A stretch of 64,000 nucleotides of DNA from Taklimakanibacter sp050246735 (GTDB lineage: Bacteria; Pseudomonadota; Alphaproteobacteria; Rhizobiales; Aestuariivirgaceae), in the NCBI GenBank assembly GCA_050246735.1, contig JBFWVM010000014.1, positions 62,001 through 126,000 on the forward strand. Direction: 5' to 3'. The notes under the pieces were generated by a model. That model saw only the letters and a program-made list of their open reading frames with translations. It was not told where the DNA came from and did not search any database. The position numbers and the translations under genes are program-made. The stretch's first letter is position 1. Each line of letters starts with the position of its first letter. Positions 17,911 through 28,381 of the stretch are shown one piece after another.

Positions 17911-19029
17911 CTATTGCAGCGACGAATCCTCGGCGTATTTGCCGTCGTGCCACTTGTACCACACATATTTCGCGTCCTTGACGTCGCCTTTCTCGTTGAG
18001 AGAGATGTCGCCAAGGACGGTCTTGAGCGTGTTGCCGGCACGCAGCCATTCAGCAAGCTTTTTGTTGTCGTCGGCGCTGCCCACCGCCTTCACCGCCTGT
18101 TCATAGGCCTGAACCGCGGCATAGGTGTAGAGCGTGTAGCCTTCCGGATTATAGCCGGAAGCCTTGAACTTCTCGACGATCTCCTTGGCCGACGGGAACT
18201 GCTGCGGATCCGGGGCAAAGGTGAAGATCATGCCTTCGCCGGCCGGTCCGGTGATGCTCCAGAACTCCTCGGTGTTGAACGCGTCGCCGCCGACCATCAG
18301 CGCCTGCGAGCCCTGCTCACGCAGCTGGCGGAGAATGAGGCCGCCTTCCGTGTGATAGCCGCCGATATAGACCACGTCGACCGCGGCTTCCTTGAGCTTC
18401 GACACGAGCGCCGTATAGTCCTTCTCGCCGGCGGTATAGGATTCGTTGATGACCTCCTTCACGCCGGCCGCGTTCAGCGACTTGCGCGTCTCGTCCGCCA
18501 GGCCTTTGCCATAGGCCGTCTTGTCGTCGATGATGGCGATCTTCTTGTCCTTGAAGTTCTTGGCCAGGAAGTTGCCGGCGACGACGCCCTGGGCATCGTC
18601 GCGTCCGCACATGCGCGCGACGTTCCAGCCGCCTTCTTCGGTGAATTTCGGGTTGGTCGAGGCGGGCGAGATCTGCAGGACGCCTTCCTCTTCATAAACC
18701 GAGGACGCCGGAATCGAGGAGCCGGAGCAGAAGTGGCCGTCGACGAACTTCACGCCCTTGGACGCCATCTGGTTGGCAACCGCAACGGCCTGTTTCGGGT
18801 CGCAGGCGTCGTCGCCCACTTCCAGGACCACTTTCTCGCCATTGATGCCGCCGGCCGCGTTGAGGTCGGCGACGGCCATCTCGGCGCCCTTTTTCATCTG
18901 CTCACCGAAGGCGGCATATTGCCCGGTGATCGGGCCAACCACGGCGATCGTGATGTCGGCCCAGGCCGTCGTGGCGGCGAGCGCCGTCGCGAAGCCTACG
19001 GCCAAGCCCGATAGTACAAGTTTCTTCAT
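17911..19029 (-). CDS. Branched-chain amino-acid ABC solute-binding protein (LivK-like)
   Basis: 372 residues with a signal peptide (KKLVLSGLAVGFATALAATTAWA). LivK-type fold: ITIAVVGPITGQYAAFGEQM, CDPKQAVAVANQ, GHFCSGSSIPASSVYEEE. The start at 19029 is set by a GGGAG site and the signal peptide; the longer frame upstream has no family features. It is encoded behind livHMGF and the DUF6867 gene on the same strand and is probably the main periplasmic receptor of this transporter. The ligand (Leu/Ile/Val or another amino acid) is not decided by sequence alone. Confidence 0.94.
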   Translation of the reverse strand: MKKLVLSGLAVGFATALAATTAWADITIAVVGPITGQYAAFGEQMKKGAEMAVADLNAAGGINGEKVVLEVGDDACDPKQAVAVANQMASKGVKFVDGHFCSGSSIPASSVYEEEGVLQISPASTNPKFTEEGGWNVARMCGRDDAQGVVAGNFLAKNFKDKKIAIIDDKTAYGKGLADETRKSLNAAGVKEVINESYTAGEKDYTALVSKLKEAAVDVVYIGGYHTEGGLILRQLREQGSQALMVGGDAFNTEEFWSITGPAGEGMIFTFAPDPQQFPSAKEIVEKFKASGYNPEGYTLYTYAAVQAYEQAVKAVGSADDNKKLAEWLRAGNTLKTVLGDISLNEKGDVKDAKYVWYKWHDGKYAEDSSLQ

Positions 19030-19157
19030 CTGGTTCTCCCTTGGGGTAACGACCTTGATCGGTCTTTCGGGGGTTGCACACCCCTTGAGCCCATCTTTGC
19101 TCAACTGGGTGCGATTGGAAAGGGCCATGCGAACCGGCATTCTCCCTTGATCCAAAT

Positions 19158-19505
19158 TCATGGAGCTCCCTTGGCCCGCCAGGAAAAGGGGCTCGAACGC
19201 TCGTAAAGCCACGGATACTGGCGGACCATCTGTCTGACCCGGGCCATCCGGTAGCCCAGGCCGGCGCCGGCCATCAGGACCAGCGTGTCGGTTATAAAGT
19301 AATGCAGGCTCAGAAGGTCGCCATCGAACAGAGCATAGTGAAAGAAACGTAAAGCGAGGCCGAGCGGGACCATATAGAGGAGCGCGGTCTGCCAGGGACG
19401 CCATTTGGAGGCGAGCGCCCGGCCGGCCAGGAAGGCGGCACCGCCGCCGATCACGACCGTCATGATCAGGAAGATCCAGGGATTGTCCTCGACGAAGAGC
19501 GACAT
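19158..19505 (-). CDS. DUF6867 membrane protein of the liv operon
   Basis: 115 residues with about three transmembrane helices (NPWIFLIMTVVIGGGAAFLAG, ALLYMVPLGLALRFFHYALF, FITDTLVLMAGAGLGYRMA). It matches the DUF6867 family, commonly found between livF and livK in Hyphomicrobiales. It may be an accessory subunit of the transporter; no biochemical role is known to me. It starts 11 bases after the livF stop, in the operon. Confidence 0.85.
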   Translation of the reverse strand: MSLFVEDNPWIFLIMTVVIGGGAAFLAGRALASKWRPWQTALLYMVPLGLALRFFHYALFDGDLLSLHYFITDTLVLMAGAGLGYRMARVRQMVRQYPWLYERSSPFSWRAKGAP

Positions 19506-19516
19506 CGTCCGTTTCC

Positions 19517-20242
19517 TCAGTGGGCCCCGCCTTCGAGATAGGCGGCGCGGATTTCCGGGCTGGCGAGGAGGGCGGAACCCGTCCCCGACATGGTGATGCG
19601 GCCGTTCACCATCACATAGGCGCGATGGGCGAGCTTGAGGGCGTGGAAGGCGTTCTGCTCGACCAGGAAGACGGTCAGGCCCTGGCTGGCGTTGAGCTCG
19701 CGAATGACCTGGAAGATCTGCTTCACGATGAGCGGCGCCAGGCCGAGGGACGGCTCGTCGAGCAGGAGCAGGCGCGGCCGCGCCATCAAGGCCCTGGCGA
19801 TGGCCAGCATCTGCTGCTCGCCCCCCGACAGCGTGCCGCCGCGCTGGGCCTGGCGCTTTTCGAGGATCGGAAAGATCTTGAAGGCGCGCTGAAGGTCCTC
19901 GTCGAAATGCCGGGGATCGCCGACCGCAGCTCCCATCTGCAGGTTCTCGAGGACCGTCATGCGCGGGAAGATGCGCCGGCCCTCCGGCGACTGGGCGATG
20001 CCGAGGCGGATGATCTCGTGCGTCGGGCTCCGGGTGATGTCCGTCCCGGCGAACTCGATCGCGCCGGCGCGGCAGCGCGGCGTGCCGCAGATGGTCATCA
20101 TCAGGGTCGATTTGCCGGCGCCGTTCGATCCGATCAGGGTGACGATCTCGCCCTCGTTGACGTCGAGGTCGATGCCCTTGAGCGCCTGGATCTTGCCGTA
20201 AAAAGTCTCGACGCCGCGCACGGTGAGGAGGGGCTTGCTCAT
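19517..20242 (-). CDS. livF: Branched-chain amino-acid ABC transporter ATP-binding protein LivF
   Basis: 241 residues. Walker A GSNGAGKST near residue 38, ABC signature LSGGEQQMLAIARALM near 135, Walker B RLLLLDEPSLGLAP and the switch His in VFLVEQNAFHA. The short form with VRGVETFYGKIQALKGIDL at the start is LivF rather than LivG. It overlaps livG by four bases. It acts as one half of the nucleotide-binding dimer powering amino-acid uptake. Confidence 0.96.
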   Translation of the reverse strand: MSKPLLTVRGVETFYGKIQALKGIDLDVNEGEIVTLIGSNGAGKSTLMMTICGTPRCRAGAIEFAGTDITRSPTHEIIRLGIAQSPEGRRIFPRMTVLENLQMGAAVGDPRHFDEDLQRAFKIFPILEKRQAQRGGTLSGGEQQMLAIARALMARPRLLLLDEPSLGLAPLIVKQIFQVIRELNASQGLTVFLVEQNAFHALKLAHRAYVMVNGRITMSGTGSALLASPEIRAAYLEGGAH

Positions 20243-21147
20243 GAGCGGTCACCCTCGCCGGGCGGCGTTTCGTGCTCGGCGCGCGCGATCGCCTCGCTCA
20301 CCAGCTCTTCGGCGGCACGCGGAGCTTCCTCCTCGTCGACGCCGAGATAGGCCCGGATCACCGCCGGGTCGACCTTCACCTCGGCCGGCGTGCCGTCGGC
20401 GATCTTCTGGCCGTAGTCGAGCACCACCACATGGTCGGATATCTCCATCACCACCTTCATGTCGTGCTCGATCAGAAGTATGCCGATGCCCTGGTCCTTG
20501 CGGATGGCCAAGAGCAGCCTGTTGAGGTCGTCCGACTCGCGCGGATTGAGACCGGCGGCCGGCTCGTCGAGGCACAGGAGCTTCGGCCCGGTGCACATGG
20601 CGCGGGCGATCTCGAGACGGCGCTGGTCGCCATAGGGAAGGTCGCCCGCCGGGTCGTCGGCGCGGTCGACGAGATGGATCTTCTCCAGCCAGTATTTGGA
20701 TTTCTCGACCGCTTCGCGCTCGGCGCGGCGATAGTGGCCGGAGCCGACGATGCCGGCGACCGTATAGCCCGAAGCCCTCATCAGCGTGTTGTGCTGGGCG
20801 ACGACCAGGTTCTCGAGCACGGTCATGCCGGCGAAAAGCCGGATGTTCTGGAAGGTGCGCGCCACCTTGGCCCGTTGCGAGATGCGGAAATCGTCCATGC
20901 GCTCGAGGATGAACTCCTTGCCGTCCTCATGACGCATCACGATCATGCCCTCCGTCGGCTTGTAGAAGCCGGTGAGGCAGTTGAAGACGGTGGTCTTGCC
21001 GGCGCCATTGGGACCGATGAGGGCGGTGATGTCGTTGCGTCCGACGACGAAGGAAAGGTCGTCGATGGCGACCAGGCCGCCGAAGCGCATGGTGAGATGT
21101 TCCACGCGCAGCACCGGATTGTCCTTCCAGCCCGCCATCTCAGCCAT
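20239..21147 (-). CDS. livG: Branched-chain amino-acid ABC transporter ATP-binding protein LivG
   Basis: 302 residues. Walker A GPNGAGKTT, signature PYGDQRRLEIARAM, Walker B LLCLDEPAAGLNP and switch region GILLIEHDMKVVMEI. The LivG-type insertion for the Q-loop (VARTFQNIRLFAGMTVLENL) is present. The C-terminus is extended by about 40 residues rich in Glu and Ala (DEEEAPRAAEELVSEAIARA), longer than in LivG of E. coli. The start overlaps the livM end by eight bases. Confidence 0.96.
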   Translation of the reverse strand: MAEMAGWKDNPVLRVEHLTMRFGGLVAIDDLSFVVGRNDITALIGPNGAGKTTVFNCLTGFYKPTEGMIVMRHEDGKEFILERMDDFRISQRAKVARTFQNIRLFAGMTVLENLVVAQHNTLMRASGYTVAGIVGSGHYRRAEREAVEKSKYWLEKIHLVDRADDPAGDLPYGDQRRLEIARAMCTGPKLLCLDEPAAGLNPRESDDLNRLLLAIRKDQGIGILLIEHDMKVVMEISDHVVVLDYGQKIADGTPAEVKVDPAVIRAYLGVDEEEAPRAAEELVSEAIARAEHETPPGEGDRS

Positions 21148-22729
21148 GACCCTGCGCCACGAGGTCGGCGGAGACCGCCTTCTTCTCCTTGAGATAGATC
21201 GAGGGGTCCCGCCTGGTGATGAGCCCGCGCGGCCGCCAGCGCATGATCAGCACCATGGCGATGCCGACCGCCAGCATGCGATATTGCGCGGGGTCGAACC
21301 CGACCGGCATGATCGCCTTGAGAAAAGCCATCTCGCGGAAGAGCTCGAAGGCGCCGATCACCACGACCGCCGCGATCACGACGCCGATCTGCGAGCCGAG
21401 ACCGCCGAGCACGACGATGGCCAGGATGATGGCCGATTCCATGAAGACGAAGCTCTCCGGCGAGACGAAGCCTTGCCGGGTGGCGAAGAAGGACCCCGCG
21501 AAGCCGCCGAACATGGCGCCGATGGCGAAGGCGGTGAGCTTCGTGCTGGTGGTGTTGATGCCGAGGGAGCGGCAGGCGATCTCGTCCTCGCGCAACGCCT
21601 CCCAGGCCCGTCCCACCGGCAGCTTGCGCAAGCGCAGGGTGACGAAATTGGTGATGAGGGCCAAGGCGAGGATGACGTAGTAAAGGAAGATGATGCGCTG
21701 GAGCGAGGAATAGGTGAGCCCGAAGGTCGCGGCGAAGCCGTTCTCGTCGCTGGTGAAGGGGATGCCGAAGAAGCTCGGCCGGGGAATGTCGGTTATGCCG
21801 TTGGGCCCGTTGGTGAAGTCGTACCAGTTGACCAGGATGACGCGGATGATCTCGCCGAAGGCCAGGGTGACGATGGCCAGATAGTCGCCCCTGAGACGCA
21901 GCACCGGGAAACCGAGGATGATGCCCCACAGGGCGGCGAGGATGCCGGCGATCGGCAGCGCCAGCCAGAAGCTCCAGGGCGTGATTCCGTCGCCGAACCA
22001 CAGCGGGAAATAGATGGTGGCGAGCAGCGCATAGGAATAGGCGCCGACGGCATAGAAGGCGACATAGCCCAGATCGAGAAGTCCGGCGAGCCCGACCACG
22101 ATATTGAGGCCCCATCCCAGCATGACATAGGTCAGCATCAGGATGGCAAGATCGACGATGCGCCGGTCGACGCCGGGAATGAAGGGCAGGAGGATGGCGA
22201 TGGCGAGGAGCGCCACGCCGACATACTTGCCGAAAGGCTCCATCGACTGGGCGAAGCTCGATTGCGCCGCCCTGCCGGCGGCCGTTTCGCCCGCCCCCCG
22301 GTAGACCAGCCACAGGCCGACGATAATGGCGAAGACGCCGAAGGCCACGAGCCAGGCCGGAAGGGCCTGATGGACCTGGGCGAGGAGGCCCAGCGGCGAG
22401 TCCATGTTGAACATGCCGAGGAGCAAGGCCGCGACGCCGGCGCCGGCCAGCTTCCAGCCGCCGCGCTTGATATGCTGCGGCGTCATCCAGGCGGGCCGGT
22501 TCCATATCAGGACATGCAGCGCCAGCCGCCCGGCCGCGATGACGGCGACGAGGACCGCCACGGTGAGCCAGCGCTGCTCGAGGATGAGGCCGCCTTGTCC
22601 CGCCTCCGCCTTGAGCCCGACGATGGGACCCAGGATCGCGAAAGCGATGAGCGCGGTGAGCGCGACATCGGCGAGGATCTTGCGGTGGTCGGGGGTGGAG
22701 CGGGCCGGTTCGGAGTGATCTGCTGTCAC
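21140..22729 (-). CDS. livM: Branched-chain amino-acid ABC transporter permease LivM
   Basis: 529 residues from the GTG at 22729. This start is chosen because the longer frame would overlap livH by about 85 bases and its extra residues are not membrane-like. Some ten hydrophobic segments are seen; the core has the family features GLAGLLDLGYVAFYAVGAYSYALL and AWEALREDEIACRSLGIN (the contact loop with the ATPases). It is longer than E. coli LivM because of an N-terminal extension of about 170 residues with extra helices, common in rhizobial LivM. Confidence 0.95.
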   Translation of the reverse strand: MTADHSEPARSTPDHRKILADVALTALIAFAILGPIVGLKAEAGQGGLILEQRWLTVAVLVAVIAAGRLALHVLIWNRPAWMTPQHIKRGGWKLAGAGVAALLLGMFNMDSPLGLLAQVHQALPAWLVAFGVFAIIVGLWLVYRGAGETAAGRAAQSSFAQSMEPFGKYVGVALLAIAILLPFIPGVDRRIVDLAILMLTYVMLGWGLNIVVGLAGLLDLGYVAFYAVGAYSYALLATIYFPLWFGDGITPWSFWLALPIAGILAALWGIILGFPVLRLRGDYLAIVTLAFGEIIRVILVNWYDFTNGPNGITDIPRPSFFGIPFTSDENGFAATFGLTYSSLQRIIFLYYVILALALITNFVTLRLRKLPVGRAWEALREDEIACRSLGINTTSTKLTAFAIGAMFGGFAGSFFATRQGFVSPESFVFMESAIILAIVVLGGLGSQIGVVIAAVVVIGAFELFREMAFLKAIMPVGFDPAQYRMLAVGIAMVLIMRWRPRGLITRRDPSIYLKEKKAVSADLVAQGHG

Positions 22730-22775
22730 GGCGCCTTGTCCTTTTTTGTATTTGTGTCCTGCCAAGGCGACATCG

Positions 22776-23711
<936 letters not shown>

Positions 23712-23865
23712 CGAGCCCCCCTGCCTTTGTCCTCACCCCGTGTTTTTGCTTTTTTCCGGCTTCTTTCCGGCCAGTTCAGCGTTCAATAGACGGATCATTC
23801 TGGAAAGACAAGCTGTTGCTCAAAAAACCGATGAAGGGCCATAACCGCGCCATCAATCCATGAAA

Positions 23866-23882
23866 TATTTCGTTACGAAATA
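23866..23882. promoter_or_regulatory. Inverted repeat between livH and the RND operon
   Basis: TATTTCG (23866-23872), TTA, CGAAATA (23876-23882) is a perfect 7-bp inverted repeat with a 3-base centre. It lies in the 264-base divergent region, about 95 bases before the RND adaptor start and 155 before livH. The form suits a TetR- or GntR-type dimer site, though no such regulator gene is adjacent. The rest of 23712-23975 is AT-rich and gene-free. Confidence 0.5.
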
Positions 23883-23975
23883 CTTTCCCGAAACAACGTG
23901 CCGTCTGTCAGTAGTGATCCATCCGGCAAGTTTATATCATTTACATCCAACCCCAATCAGCCTATCTAGACGCCC

Positions 23976-25118
23976 ATGTTGCGCCGCATCATATACTTCC
24001 TGCTGGTGATCGTGCTGCTCGGTGGACTGGGCGGCGCCATCGCGTGGTATGCCTTCGATTTCAAGCCGAAAATGATCGCCGGCTTCATCAAGGCGGCGCC
24101 CAAGCCGGTCGAGACGGTGTCGGCCGAGAAAGCCCGCCAGGACCAGTGGGAGCCGCAGATCAGGGCCATCGGCACGCTGACCGCCGTCAACGGCATCGAG
24201 ATCGCGCCCCAGGTCGGCGGCGTGGTGAAGGAGCTGCTGTTCGATTCGGGCGACCTGGTGAAGAAGGGCCAGAAGCTCATCCAGCTCGACACCGCCACCG
24301 AAGAGGCCGATCTCAGGAATTTCCGGGTGCAGCTCGCCAATGCCGAAGTCGAGCTCGAGCGCCGCGAGAAGGTGTTCAAGAAGGGCTTCGCCTCCAAGTC
24401 CGATCTCGACGCGGCGCGGACGGCGCGCGACCAGCTTCTCGCCAACGTCCAGCGCGTCGAGGCGCTGATCGCGCAGAAATCCATCTATGCGCCCTGGGAC
24501 GGCAGGCTCGGCCTCAGGGACGTCGCGGTCGGCAAATATGTGGCGCCCGGGCAGAACATCGTGTGGATGCAGAGCGTCGATCCGATCTATGCCGACTTCA
24601 CGGTGACGGAAGCCGATTTCGGCAAGATCAGGATCGGCCAGGAAATTGCGGCCAAGGTCGGCACCTATCCGGATGAAGCCTTCAAGGGCAAGGTCAAGAC
24701 GACCGACGCGCGCGTCTCCGAATCGAGCCGCATGGTGACGGTCAGGGGCGAGATCGAGAACCCGCAGGGCCGCCTGATCCCGGGCATGTATGCCGATATC
24801 ACCGTGGTCGCCGGGGCGCCGGCGCCCGTGGTCACCATACCGCGGACGGCGGTGACCTACTCGCTTTACGGCGACAGCGTCTTCGCCGTGATCGAGGCGA
24901 AGGATGCGGATCCCGATGCGAAGGAGCCGGACCTCGAGATCGAGCGGCGCTTCGTCAAGCTGGGCCAGACGCGCGACGGCAGGGTGAGCGTGATCGACGG
25001 CGTGAAGCCGGGCGATCAGGTGGTGACCGCCGGCCAGAACAAGATCGATCAGGGTTCGAAGGTCAAGATAGACAACTCGATCGCGCTCAACCTGACGGTT
25101 GACCGCACTACGCAGTAA
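23976..25118 (+). CDS. RND efflux periplasmic adaptor (membrane fusion protein)
   Basis: 380 residues. An N-terminal membrane anchor (MLRRIIYFLLVIVLLGGLGGAIAWYAFDF) is followed by the biotinyl-lipoyl-like domain (GGVVKELLFDSGDLVKKGQKLIQLD), a coiled-coil hairpin (about 95-145), SIYAPWDGRLGLRDVAVGKYVAPGQ and a beta-barrel. It links an inner-membrane RND pump to an outer-membrane channel, neither a TolC homologue nor a regulator being encoded next to it. It lies 11 bases before the pump gene, so the two form an operon. Confidence 0.94.
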   Translation: MLRRIIYFLLVIVLLGGLGGAIAWYAFDFKPKMIAGFIKAAPKPVETVSAEKARQDQWEPQIRAIGTLTAVNGIEIAPQVGGVVKELLFDSGDLVKKGQKLIQLDTATEEADLRNFRVQLANAEVELERREKVFKKGFASKSDLDAARTARDQLLANVQRVEALIAQKSIYAPWDGRLGLRDVAVGKYVAPGQNIVWMQSVDPIYADFTVTEADFGKIRIGQEIAAKVGTYPDEAFKGKVKTTDARVSESSRMVTVRGEIENPQGRLIPGMYADITVVAGAPAPVVTIPRTAVTYSLYGDSVFAVIEAKDADPDAKEPDLEIERRFVKLGQTRDGRVSVIDGVKPGDQVVTAGQNKIDQGSKVKIDNSIALNLTVDRTTQ

Positions 25119-25129
25119 CGGGGCAACCC

Positions 25130-28100
25130 ATGAGCTTCACCGACATCTTCGTTCGCCGCCCCGTGCTGGCGACGGTCGTAAGCCTTCTCATCCTGCTGGT
25201 CGGAGCCAATTCGGCGTGGAACCTGCCGGTCCGCCAGTTCCCCAAGGTCTCCGACACGACCATCACCATAACGACGACCTATCCCGGCGCCAACGCCGAG
25301 CAGATCAAGGGCTTCATCACCACGCCGATCCAGCAGGCGGTGGCGTCGACCGAGGGCATCGACACGCTGAAGTCGACCTCGGCGCAGAACGTCTCGACGA
25401 TCACGATGAAGCTGAAGCTCGACGCCGACGGCGACCGGGCGCTGGCAGACGTTCTCTCCAAGGTCAACGAGGTGAAGAGCGTGCTGCCGGAGGAGTCCAA
25501 GGACCCGGTGGTGCAGCGTACCACCGGCACGCCCTATGCGCTCATGTATATCGGCTTCAATTCCAAGAACATGGCGCCGGCGCAGATCAGCGACTATCTC
25601 GACCGGGTGGTCAGGCCGCAGATCCAGGCGATCAACGGCGTGGCCGAAGCCGAGATCCTCGGCGGCTCGACCTTCGCCATGCGCGTGTGGCTCAATCCCG
25701 ACAAGATGGCATCGCTCGGCATCACGCCGCTCGACGTCAACACGGCGCTGGCGCAGAACAACTTCACCACCGCGGCCGGCAGCGTGAAGGGCGACTTCAC
25801 CCAGCAGAACATCAACGCCCAGACGTCGCTCGAGACGCCCGAGCAGTTCATGCAGCTCGTCGTCGCCGTCAAGGGCGACACGGTCATCAGGCTGGGACAG
25901 ATCGCCACCGTCGATCTCGGGCCGCAGAACTTCGATTCGTCGTCGTCCTTCGACGGCCTCAAGGCGGTGTTCCTCGGCATCAACGCCACGCCCGACGCGA
26001 ACCCGCTCTCGGTGATCTCGCAGGTGCGCGAAGAGTTCCCCAACATCCAGCGCCAGCTGCCGCAGGGGCTTACCGCGCAGATCGCCTTCGACGCCACGAC
26101 CTTCATCAGCTCCTCGATCAAGGAGGTGAGCTGGACGCTGGCCGAGGCGGCCATGATCGTCGTCGTCGTCATCTTCCTGTTCCTCGGCAATGTGCGCTCG
26201 ACGCTCATCCCGGTGGTCACCATCCCCCTGTCGCTGATCGGCGTCGCGACCGTGCTGCTGATGCTCGGCTACTCGATCAACCTGATGACGCTGCTCGCCT
26301 TCGTGCTGGCCATCGGCCTGGTGGTCGACGACGCCATCGTGGTGGTCGAGAACATCCACCGCCACATCGAGGACGGCATGACGCCGTTCCAGAGCGCGCT
26401 GCAAGGTGCGCGCGAGATCGCCGGCCCCGTCATGACGATGACGCTGACGCTGGCGGCGGTCTATGCGCCGATCGGGTTCACCTCCGGCCTCACCGGCGCG
26501 CTGTTCCGCGAATTCGCCTTCACGCTCGCCGGCGCGGTGTTCGTTTCAGGCATCATCGCGCTCACCCTGTCGCCCATGCTGTGCTCCAAGGTGTTCAAGC
26601 AGCATGAGGAGGAGGGCCGCTTCGGACGCATCATCGAGGGCATATTCGGCGGCATCAGGCGGTTCTACTCGCGCCGTCTCGAAGGGGCGATGAAGCAGCG
26701 TCCGGTCTTCGCCGTGATGCTGGTCATCATCGTCGCGATGTCGGGCATCCTCTATGCGGCGATCAACAAGGAGCTGGCGCCGGCCGAGGACCAGGGCGTG
26801 CTGTTCTCCTTCGTCAATGCGCCCGAGCACACCAATCTCGACTATCTGTCGACCTACACGGACCGCGCCACCGAGATCTTCATGAACGTGCCGGAAAGAC
26901 AGAACGTCTTCACCATCAACGGCCTCGGCTCGACGCATGCCGCCTTCGTCGGCCTCATCCTCAAGCCGTGGGCCGAGCGCGAGCGCTCCGACACGATGAT
27001 CATCGGCGAGCTGCAGGGCAAGCTCGCGGGGATCGCCGGCGTCAAGACCTTCGCCACCGCGCCGCCCGCCATTCCGATCGGCGCCGGCGAGATGCCGGTC
27101 GAGTTCGTGATCAAGTATCCCGGCGACTACACCAAGGTCGCGGAAGTGCTCAACCAGATCGACGCCGAAGCCAAGAAGAGCGGACTGTTCATCTTCACCA
27201 ACACCGATCTCAGATTCGAATCGCCGCAGGCCGAGCTCATCATCGACAAGGACAAGGCCAATCAGCTCGGCGTCCGGATGAGCGACGTCGGCGCCACGCT
27301 CGCCATCCTGCTCGGCGGCAACAACGTCAACCGGGTCAACATCCAGGGGCGCTCCTATGAAGTGATCGCCCAGGTGCCGCGGGCGTTCCGCGGGTCGGCG
27401 GCGCGGCTGCTCGACTATCAGTTGCGCACCACGTCCGGCGACATGGTTCCGCTCGCCTCCTTCATCAGGCTCGACGAGACGGTGCAGCCCAACAGCCTCG
27501 CCACCTTCCAGCAGCTCAATTCGGCGACCTTCCAGGGCGTGCCGTTCCCCGGCCGCACGGTGGGCGAAGCGGTGGCCTTCCTCCAGCAGGAGGCCACCAA
27601 GTTCTTCCCGCAGGGCATGACCTACGACTTCCAGGGCGAGAGCCGGCAGTTCGTCACCGAAGGCAATGCGCTCGCCATCACCTTCCTGTTCGCGCTGGTC
27701 GTCATCTATCTCGTCCTCGCCGCCCAGTTCGAGAGCTTCCGCGATCCGTTCATCATCCTGATCGGCCTCCCGGCCTCGGTGTGCGGCGCGCTGTTCGTGC
27801 TCTTCATCATCGGCGAGGTGAACGGCTTCCTGCAGGGCCGGTCGCCGGTCAACCTGGGGTCCGGCACGATCAACATCTACACCCAGATCGGTCTCGTCAC
27901 GCTGATCGGCCTCATCTCAAAGCACGGCATTCTCATGGTCGAGTTCGCCAACAAGCTTCAGGAGGAGCGGAACTACGAGAAGCTCGCCGCCATCAAGGAA
28001 GCCGCGGCGGTGCGCCTCAGGCCGATCCTGATGACGACGGCGGCCATGGTGATCGGCGTCGTCCCGCTGCTCATCGCCGACGGGGCCGGCGCCAAGAGCC

Positions 28101-28360
28101 GCTTCGACATCGGCCTCATCATCGCCGCCGGCATGACCATCGGCACCATGTTCACTCTGTTCATCACGCCCATCGTCTATACTTACATCGCGGCCGACCG
28201 GCGTCCCAAGGAAGCGCTTGCAGCGGGCGGGCCCGCGGGGCATGCTGGCCATGCGCCGGTCGCGGCGCAAGCGGCGAATGATCGTGATGATCGCGAGGCA
28301 GGCAAGGGCAAGAGGCAGCGCGAACGGCGTCAGCTGCCACCCGCGGAAGCGGCGGAATAA
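25130..28360 (+). CDS. RND-family multidrug efflux transporter, inner-membrane pump
   Basis: 1076 residues with the AcrB architecture: MSFTDIFVRRPVLATVVSLLILLVGANS as first helix, two large periplasmic loops and twelve helices in total. The proton-relay Asp pair is in VLAIGLVVDDAIVVVENIHRHIE, and GLISKHGILMVEFANKL is in the second half. It expels drugs, dyes or lipophilic compounds using proton flow; the subfamily resembles MexF/MdtB-like pumps rather than metal pumps. The last 45 residues are an unusual Ala/His/Arg-rich hydrophilic tail (GHAGHAPVAAQ...). No TolC is encoded nearby. Confidence 0.95.
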   Translation: MSFTDIFVRRPVLATVVSLLILLVGANSAWNLPVRQFPKVSDTTITITTTYPGANAEQIKGFITTPIQQAVASTEGIDTLKSTSAQNVSTITMKLKLDADGDRALADVLSKVNEVKSVLPEESKDPVVQRTTGTPYALMYIGFNSKNMAPAQISDYLDRVVRPQIQAINGVAEAEILGGSTFAMRVWLNPDKMASLGITPLDVNTALAQNNFTTAAGSVKGDFTQQNINAQTSLETPEQFMQLVVAVKGDTVIRLGQIATVDLGPQNFDSSSSFDGLKAVFLGINATPDANPLSVISQVREEFPNIQRQLPQGLTAQIAFDATTFISSSIKEVSWTLAEAAMIVVVVIFLFLGNVRSTLIPVVTIPLSLIGVATVLLMLGYSINLMTLLAFVLAIGLVVDDAIVVVENIHRHIEDGMTPFQSALQGAREIAGPVMTMTLTLAAVYAPIGFTSGLTGALFREFAFTLAGAVFVSGIIALTLSPMLCSKVFKQHEEEGRFGRIIEGIFGGIRRFYSRRLEGAMKQRPVFAVMLVIIVAMSGILYAAINKELAPAEDQGVLFSFVNAPEHTNLDYLSTYTDRATEIFMNVPERQNVFTINGLGSTHAAFVGLILKPWAERERSDTMIIGELQGKLAGIAGVKTFATAPPAIPIGAGEMPVEFVIKYPGDYTKVAEVLNQIDAEAKKSGLFIFTNTDLRFESPQAELIIDKDKANQLGVRMSDVGATLAILLGGNNVNRVNIQGRSYEVIAQVPRAFRGSAARLLDYQLRTTSGDMVPLASFIRLDETVQPNSLATFQQLNSATFQGVPFPGRTVGEAVAFLQQEATKFFPQGMTYDFQGESRQFVTEGNALAITFLFALVVIYLVLAAQFESFRDPFIILIGLPASVCGALFVLFIIGEVNGFLQGRSPVNLGSGTINIYTQIGLVTLIGLISKHGILMVEFANKLQEERNYEKLAAIKEAAAVRLRPILMTTAAMVIGVVPLLIADGAGAKSRFDIGLIIAAGMTIGTMFTLFITPIVYTYIAADRRPKEALAAGGPAGHAGHAPVAAQAANDRDDREAGKGKRQRERRQLPPAEAAE

Positions 28361-28381
28361 CATCAGCAAGGTGCGGCTCGG

